A stretch of DNA of 64,000 bases from positions 1,674,001 through 1,738,000 of the forward strand of contig PUFA01000070.1 in NCBI GenBank assembly GCA_003508835.1, written 5' to 3'. Below are positions 58,615 through 64,000 of the stretch, piece by piece (within the stretch, counting starts at the first letter, position 1; every line of letters starts with the position of its first letter). The DNA is from Eonycteris spelaea (Eukaryota > Chordata > Mammalia > Chiroptera > Pteropodidae). Under the pieces are notes generated by a model. It worked only from the letters and a program-made list of their open reading frames with translations. It made no database searches and was not told the origin of the DNA. The translations under genes and the position numbers were made by a program.

Positions 58615-61600
58615 AAAACAACAGTTAGGCTGAGAACTATTGGGGTTCCCATGAAGGGATATATAAGTTGAATTCCAAAGAACTCTCTGTGAGTATAAAT
58701 TGTTTTTTTCATTTACTGAGATTGTGACTCTCTTTCATGGTAGTGATCATGGTAGAGATTTATGTCTTTGTGGGAAAGATTCTAGGACCAGGCTCAGAGA
58801 GAGTACTTGACAATGTTATTGACAGATCAAGAAGCATAAATTCAAAAGGATATGTTTTGTGTCTGAGGTTGAGGCGGATGCTTTCTGTAGTCATACTGAG
58901 CCAAAGATTATTAGAGTAGGGACTGGCCACCCATTATTGAAGCTCACTCATTACCACTTGCTGGAGAGGGGCAGTGTGCGGGATAGAATCTACCTGGGTT
59001 GTAATTACCCTGCAGTTTCTCTGGAACTCAGCTAATAACCAGAGAGTTTAGGGCCCATAGGTGCCATAAAAATCATGGATTATAACCCGGGCTTTGAGTC
59101 AGCTCCTTTGCTCGCACCTGAAACACTGGTTTCTAAGGTTAGAGTAGTGTGATAAGCTGTCATTTAGAATGAGAGAAGAGGGGAGAGGCTTTCAATGGGC
59201 AGATGGCTTGAAAATAGTAAGGAACAATAGCTGATTGACTAAACTGGGTGGAAGAGAAAAACTTAAACCGAGACCTAAAATATACCACAACCACTATCCA
59301 CGTAGCATAAATTAAAACAACTTTTCACACAAAGACCATTGGACACAGTGTGGGAATTGTCATTCATAATGAGCCTAGAGGAGTTTAAATCAGGTTTCGA
59401 ACATTCTGGATTATAAGGCCTAGAAGTGTGTAGTATATTCTAGAAGGATCCTTGGAAAATCCGTAAGATATTTTAGTGCTTAAAGGCATAAGCCTTTATT
59501 TATCTAGAAATAATTTTCTCCATAATGTTTTATGCACCTAGGGTTCTGGATAGGTGTTTTTATGAAATAATAATCATTACTGTGAGACTCTTTTGAATTC
59601 CTCCTGCTGGTACAGAACTAGTGTTTCTGTGCTCTTTTGGAAATGGAGCTGTCCACCTTAATTGACTTTTGACTAGCACCCATGTTGGCTGTAGTTTAAA
59701 CAGAGTTAGAGAGCCCAGCTGTGCAGAATTCATTTCCAATGTTAGAACTCAAATTCCTACTGATTCTGCAGCTAGCCTGCCTTTTTTCCTGTCTGAAACA
59801 AATTTGTTTTCATTTATATGCTCAAATGGAAGAGTCACTATTTAGAATTTATTTTTTTGAGCCCATGTTTGGTAGAACATGGCATATAAAATTTAAAAAA
59901 TCCAGGGTCTGCTTCTTTTTATGTAAACATGTTGCTCAGATATCTGAGAATAAGCATGGGTTCTAAAGTAATTGAATTTGGGTGGCATATTTACCAGTTG
60001 TGCTTTGGGGAACTTCCCAAACAGTTGAAAATACAGTATTCCACCTGACCCAAATATAAGGCTTATCTAGATCTTGATTTTCAATGAGGTTGTTTATAAC
60101 TTTAAGTTTTTAGGACCTCTATTTTTCATTTTAAAATCATTTTGGGAATAAGTGCTGAGAGTGTATGTATGTGTATGTCGTTTGTGGCTTTTCTTGTTAC
60201 CTATTTATAGAGATTTGGTCATGAGTTTGGTCATATTGCTTTGGTGCGTATTATGGCCTTGCCTAGGACTTCAGAATTTGTGTGTAGTATTTATAGTGTG
60301 TGCAGAGTCAGCCTACATTAAAGTATTGACCGATCATATTTTTAAAAGTCAGTAGTGGATCATCTAAGGTAAAATGGGTAAATTAATTCTGAGGGGGAAA
60401 ATGGCCTTTCAATTTGTATGCAATCTGCCCTTGCTAAAATGGCCTGTGTGATATTATTTCTGGGGTTTCTTCCTCAGATCTTCCCTTTCACAACAATATT
60501 TCAAGGTTAAATTTGAAATGCCTCAGTTGAGCAAACACACTGTATAAGTTGATATTAAGGATCATTGTTTTTCAAAATAGGCTCTGTGGGAAACTAGCTT
60601 AAAGGCTGTTAGTAAATAGTATGAAAGAAAAGTTATACTGGTGTGTTGTTTTAAAAATACTGTGGGCGTTCTCAGATGCTTTTATATTAATGTGTGTTGA
60701 GAAACATCAAGGAGAGCAAATACTCTTTTAATAGTTAAAGATGTTTATTCCAAACCACAGACACCAGTTGGAATTAAGTTTAAATGAGAGAATTTATTAT
60801 TAGCGATTCAGAGATGTCTCGTGGAATGTGAAGGCGTGAATGGAGCTGGGTCACAGCAGTGGTTTGGAAACCCTCAGGATCCTCTCCCCATGTCCTTATC
60901 TCTGCTTCTTTCAGGCCTCTGCTCAGTTTCTTCCCTTTCTCCATGGTGAGCCTTCTGTAGTGACTCTGCTTGGAAGTCCTGCTTTTAACAACAACATAGA
61001 AAGCTTTGAAAAAAGTCATTGGTTACTCCTTCATTAGCTGGGTTAGTACTGTTGGGTAGTCAGACAACAGTTATAGATATAAGATGGCCAGTATGAATTG
61101 CATTGATGAGTTTGTTTGTCATCAGGTTGAATATTATAAAGTTGATAAGCATCTTTTGCCAATTTCGGTATATTTAGGATAGTGCATAATTTAAGGTAGT
61201 TTTAGTGATACTAAATTCCCTTCTGCTGAAAGTTATTTAAAGAAAAACCTGTGTGAAGTTGTAGAAGATCTGTTATTTAGCAATCTAGGCTACAGCGTAG
61301 GTCAATGTGGTCCATATCCCAGGGACAGACTGAAATATAATACGAAATAAAATTCATAACTAATGTTTTTCTTGAGAACCTTTCTGGTCATAACCTGTGA
61401 TAAATGCAATTGTTCTTTAATGATTTGGTAACTAGATTTAGCCTTTTATATGTAAAGAAATCATAAATATTGATTTAGCTGTTTTTGCTGGAAATACAGT
61501 TCATTTTCTTTATGTCTGCTTTTGCTTCATATGAAGAACATCATAAGTTCCCTTTGCTAAAATGCTATAAAGTTCCATTAAGAATCCAAGGACTTAAATA

Positions 61601-62220
61601 ATCATGTTTTCTTTCTACAGTAGAGAGAATTGATGTTCAAAATACTGCCCTCCAGGCACTGTGAGAATTGGCTTCTGAATTTCCAAAGGAAGATTACATC
61701 ATGTTGGTATAGGATCAGAGTTAATTTTATTCTTATTCATAGAACATTGGTACGTTATTTAACTCTGGACTCATATCCCCCAAACCATACTGGTTTATAT
61801 ACTTAGACTCTGCAGGGTTCTCATGCTTCCACAAATATGTTTATTTCATGTTTTTGTATCTTTGGATTCATATTTTTTGCAAAATTTGGAAGACATATAG
61901 GAGTAGGAGTGGTTAGGGAGGCAACTTGGAAACCCTGTCAAGAGTCAAGGCTTCAGGACTTGAAGTGATAAGCAGACGCGTCTTGGGAGCTCTGGATTGG
62001 AAGGGTTAGTAATCTGGAATTACGAGAGGGAGGGAGGATTCTAGAGGCCAGCAGTTTATGAAAGAGATTTAATTATGATGCCACAAATGAGGGTGCTGTG
62101 AAGGGACGAAAGTGCTGACATCTTTATTACTGTTACTCTCGTTTAGTAGAATATAAGGTAAGTAGGAAAGAACACTAATGTATTCCTCCGGTGGTTACTG
62201 TCATAGGCGTAAAAGTATAT
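58615..62220 (+). other. Intronic, nothing recognised
   Basis: AT-rich sequence with short chance frames. No confident repeat, RNA gene or exon was seen over 3.6 kb. Confidence 0.4.
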
Positions 62221-62224
62221 GGAG

Positions 62225-62390
62225 CGTAAGCTTGACCACTAAGCATTTGTCTGAGCCCAGCCTAATTACTTAGAAGCCTTTGGACAAGCCACTTAGCCAA
62301 CCCAAGCTTCCACTTTCAATGGGGAAAAGATGAGGCTGAACTTGATGTCATTCAGCTGGAAGTAGTAATGTTTTTTTTATGAATATTTTA
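62225..62390 (+). mobile_element. MIR fragment
   Basis: AGCCTTTGGACAAGCCACTT, AGCCAACCCAAGCTTCCACT and TTCAATGGGGAAAAGATGAG fit the MIR core. Confidence 0.6.
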
Positions 62391-62449
62391 GATGAGGAGA
62401 AGTCATATTTATACCAGCTCTCTCCTCAGTGTATATTGTAATTCATTTT

Positions 62450-62640
62450 TAACCATTTATTTATTCAGCAAGTTTTTTTTGAGAATCCAGTATGTGGAGA
62501 AACTGGATACTGTTCTAGTGTTGAGGATATAACATCATCCCTGTTGTCTTAGAACTTATGTTCTAGTGGGGAGGGAGGCACAGTAGGCACGAATTCGAAA
62601 CGCTATTTGTATGTATGTCAGGGTGAGAGAAGTGACCTAT
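62450..62640 (-). mobile_element. L2 LINE 3' fragment
   Basis: TTTATTCAGCAAGTTTTTTT, GATACTGTTCTAGTGTTGAG and CTTATGTTCTAGTGGGGAGG are the reversed L2 tail. Confidence 0.75.
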
Positions 62641-62644
62641 TTTA

Positions 62645-64000
62645 GATAGAGTGGTTAGGGAAACTAGTCAGTCTCCATGTAGAATCCAGTATATTCATCC
62701 TTTTTTGTTTTGTGGTATTTTTTGATGTCCCCTTGGCATCCTCATGTCATTTCTAACCTGTTCACTCCACGAGATCACATTTTCCAGCAAACACACCATG
62801 AGCACTTATTTAAATGCCTACTCAGTGGCAGAGATGCAGCTGTGTTCATCATTGTCAATTCTGATTTGTATGTTGTTCCTATCCAAACATACCTCGGGGT
62901 ACATTTGCACATCTAATTACATTACAACTAATAATAGCTCGATAAAATGCTACTCAGACAAATGTCTAAGCAAACAGCTGGCTGTTTCATTGTGTCCTGA
63001 AGGACAGGCAGATTCAGACTTTGTTCCCTAACTTGAGGGCCTGAATTCTAAAGTGCAAACACTCCTCCAGGAACACCCTGCTGAGGGAGGTCTTAGGCAG
63101 GGAGTATCTCATTCAGAGGGCTGTTGTTAGATAAAAGAGCCTGCATGAAACCAGAGCTTTATGGAATGACATAGGTAGAAAAAAGCGATTTTCTTTCATT
63201 TTTACCCAGAGGATGATTGTGACTAAATTCAAATTGGAACAAAATACAACAGAATGTTGGTATAAGGTATAATTAAAGTGTCCACCTTTCTACTGAACCC
63301 AGAAAGTTCATATTTAAAATTTCTGAGGAAAGGAGGCTGAGGAATAACTTAATAATGCTTTTTTTGGTATTTGAAGGAGTTGTGCCGTTATCACATGGAA
63401 ACAACGAGCAGCTCTATTTTCTCAGGTGACTGAGTTTATACTTCTTTTGAGAGAGGAAATTTGGTGAAATTGGTTTTTATCTTACTGGCACAGTAAGCCT
63501 TCCTATTAGTCAAACCAGGAAAGGTGAAATATTTAGGAAATAGAAATTAATCCTTCTTCCATGGCGAGGTTCAGTACAGGAAGCAGGCTGCGACTCTAAT
63601 CCACTTAAGTAGTAGGGAATTCTTCCTCCAGGGTTGATGAGTGTCCTCTGGCAGGTTCTGTGTGCCCAAGTGGATCGAAACTAATAATTAGGCTCTTTTT
63701 TTGGGTTCTTAAAACATTGACAGCAATGTAGACCTATAGGAAAACTTTTGGAAGGTGGCTATGCTCACCACTATAACTTTTGGATTATGAGTTGTACCTT
63801 ATTGAAATGTATTATTGAGTGAGGTCTTAAAATCTTTTCCATAAAGACTTAAAATAACAATTTAAGTTTTCATCAGTCTCTATAGATTGAGCATAATACA
63901 CACGAGGGGTAAGAATGGATTAAGATAAATCTCCAAGTTGCTTCTTACCTTCTGATTCTGTCTACCCTTTTCAGAGTCAACAAACATTTAGGATCACAGG
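62645..64000 (+). other. GRIP1: Intronic, nothing recognised to window end
   Basis: No recognisable repeat or exon. The intron is inferred to continue past the window because no GRIP1 exon 2 sequence was found. Confidence 0.4.

Noticed and set aside
1..64000. CRISPR arrays, operons, tRNA/rRNA genes, phage or plasmid features
   Set aside because: Nothing of this kind was seen. The composition, repeats and splice structure are those of a mammalian nuclear genome.

Overview
This window is nuclear DNA from a placental mammal. It has one gene-associated CpG island, long non-coding flanks, and many decayed mammalian repeats (MIR, L2, MLT1-type LTRs, the DNA transposon MER2, L1 fragments). The least decayed L1 3' end (about 43015-43267) looks, from memory, like L1 tails common in bat genomes. 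No Alu, B1, carnivore or ruminant tRNA-SINEs, and no young bat SINE, were recognised. A bat, possibly a SINE-poor lineage, is my best guess; only 'placental mammal' is firm.

The only coding sequence I can support is one short first coding exon on the + strand, 34750-34807. It encodes MPGWKKNIPICLQAEEQER plus one base of the next codon and ends at a strong splice donor. I recognise this as the alternative N-terminus of GRIP1 (glutamate receptor-interacting protein 1), the GRIP1b form, whose Cys11 is the known palmitoylation site. The shared downstream exons with the seven PDZ domains are not in the window; GRIP1 is known for very long 5' introns.

Layout: 1-33900 is 5' flanking DNA. It holds ancient repeats, simple repeats, a repeat-poor block at about 17.3-26.1 kb and a G-rich tract just upstream of the island. 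About 33930-35280 is the CpG island with the inferred TATA-less promoter, a GC-rich then purine-rich 5' UTR, a 12-codon upstream ORF and the coding exon. 34808-64000 is the 5' part of intron 1, with MIR, L2, MLT1 and L1 remnants and no further exon that I could identify.

I found no new multi-gene system. The most unusual signals are a 28-bp exact (35-bp near-exact) direct repeat 2.7 kb apart in the repeat-poor block, a short in-frame uORF before the GRIP1b start, and a few unassigned segments with possible retrocopy or 3'-UTR character. Repeat names come from remembered consensus sequences and boundaries are approximate, usually within 10-40 bases.
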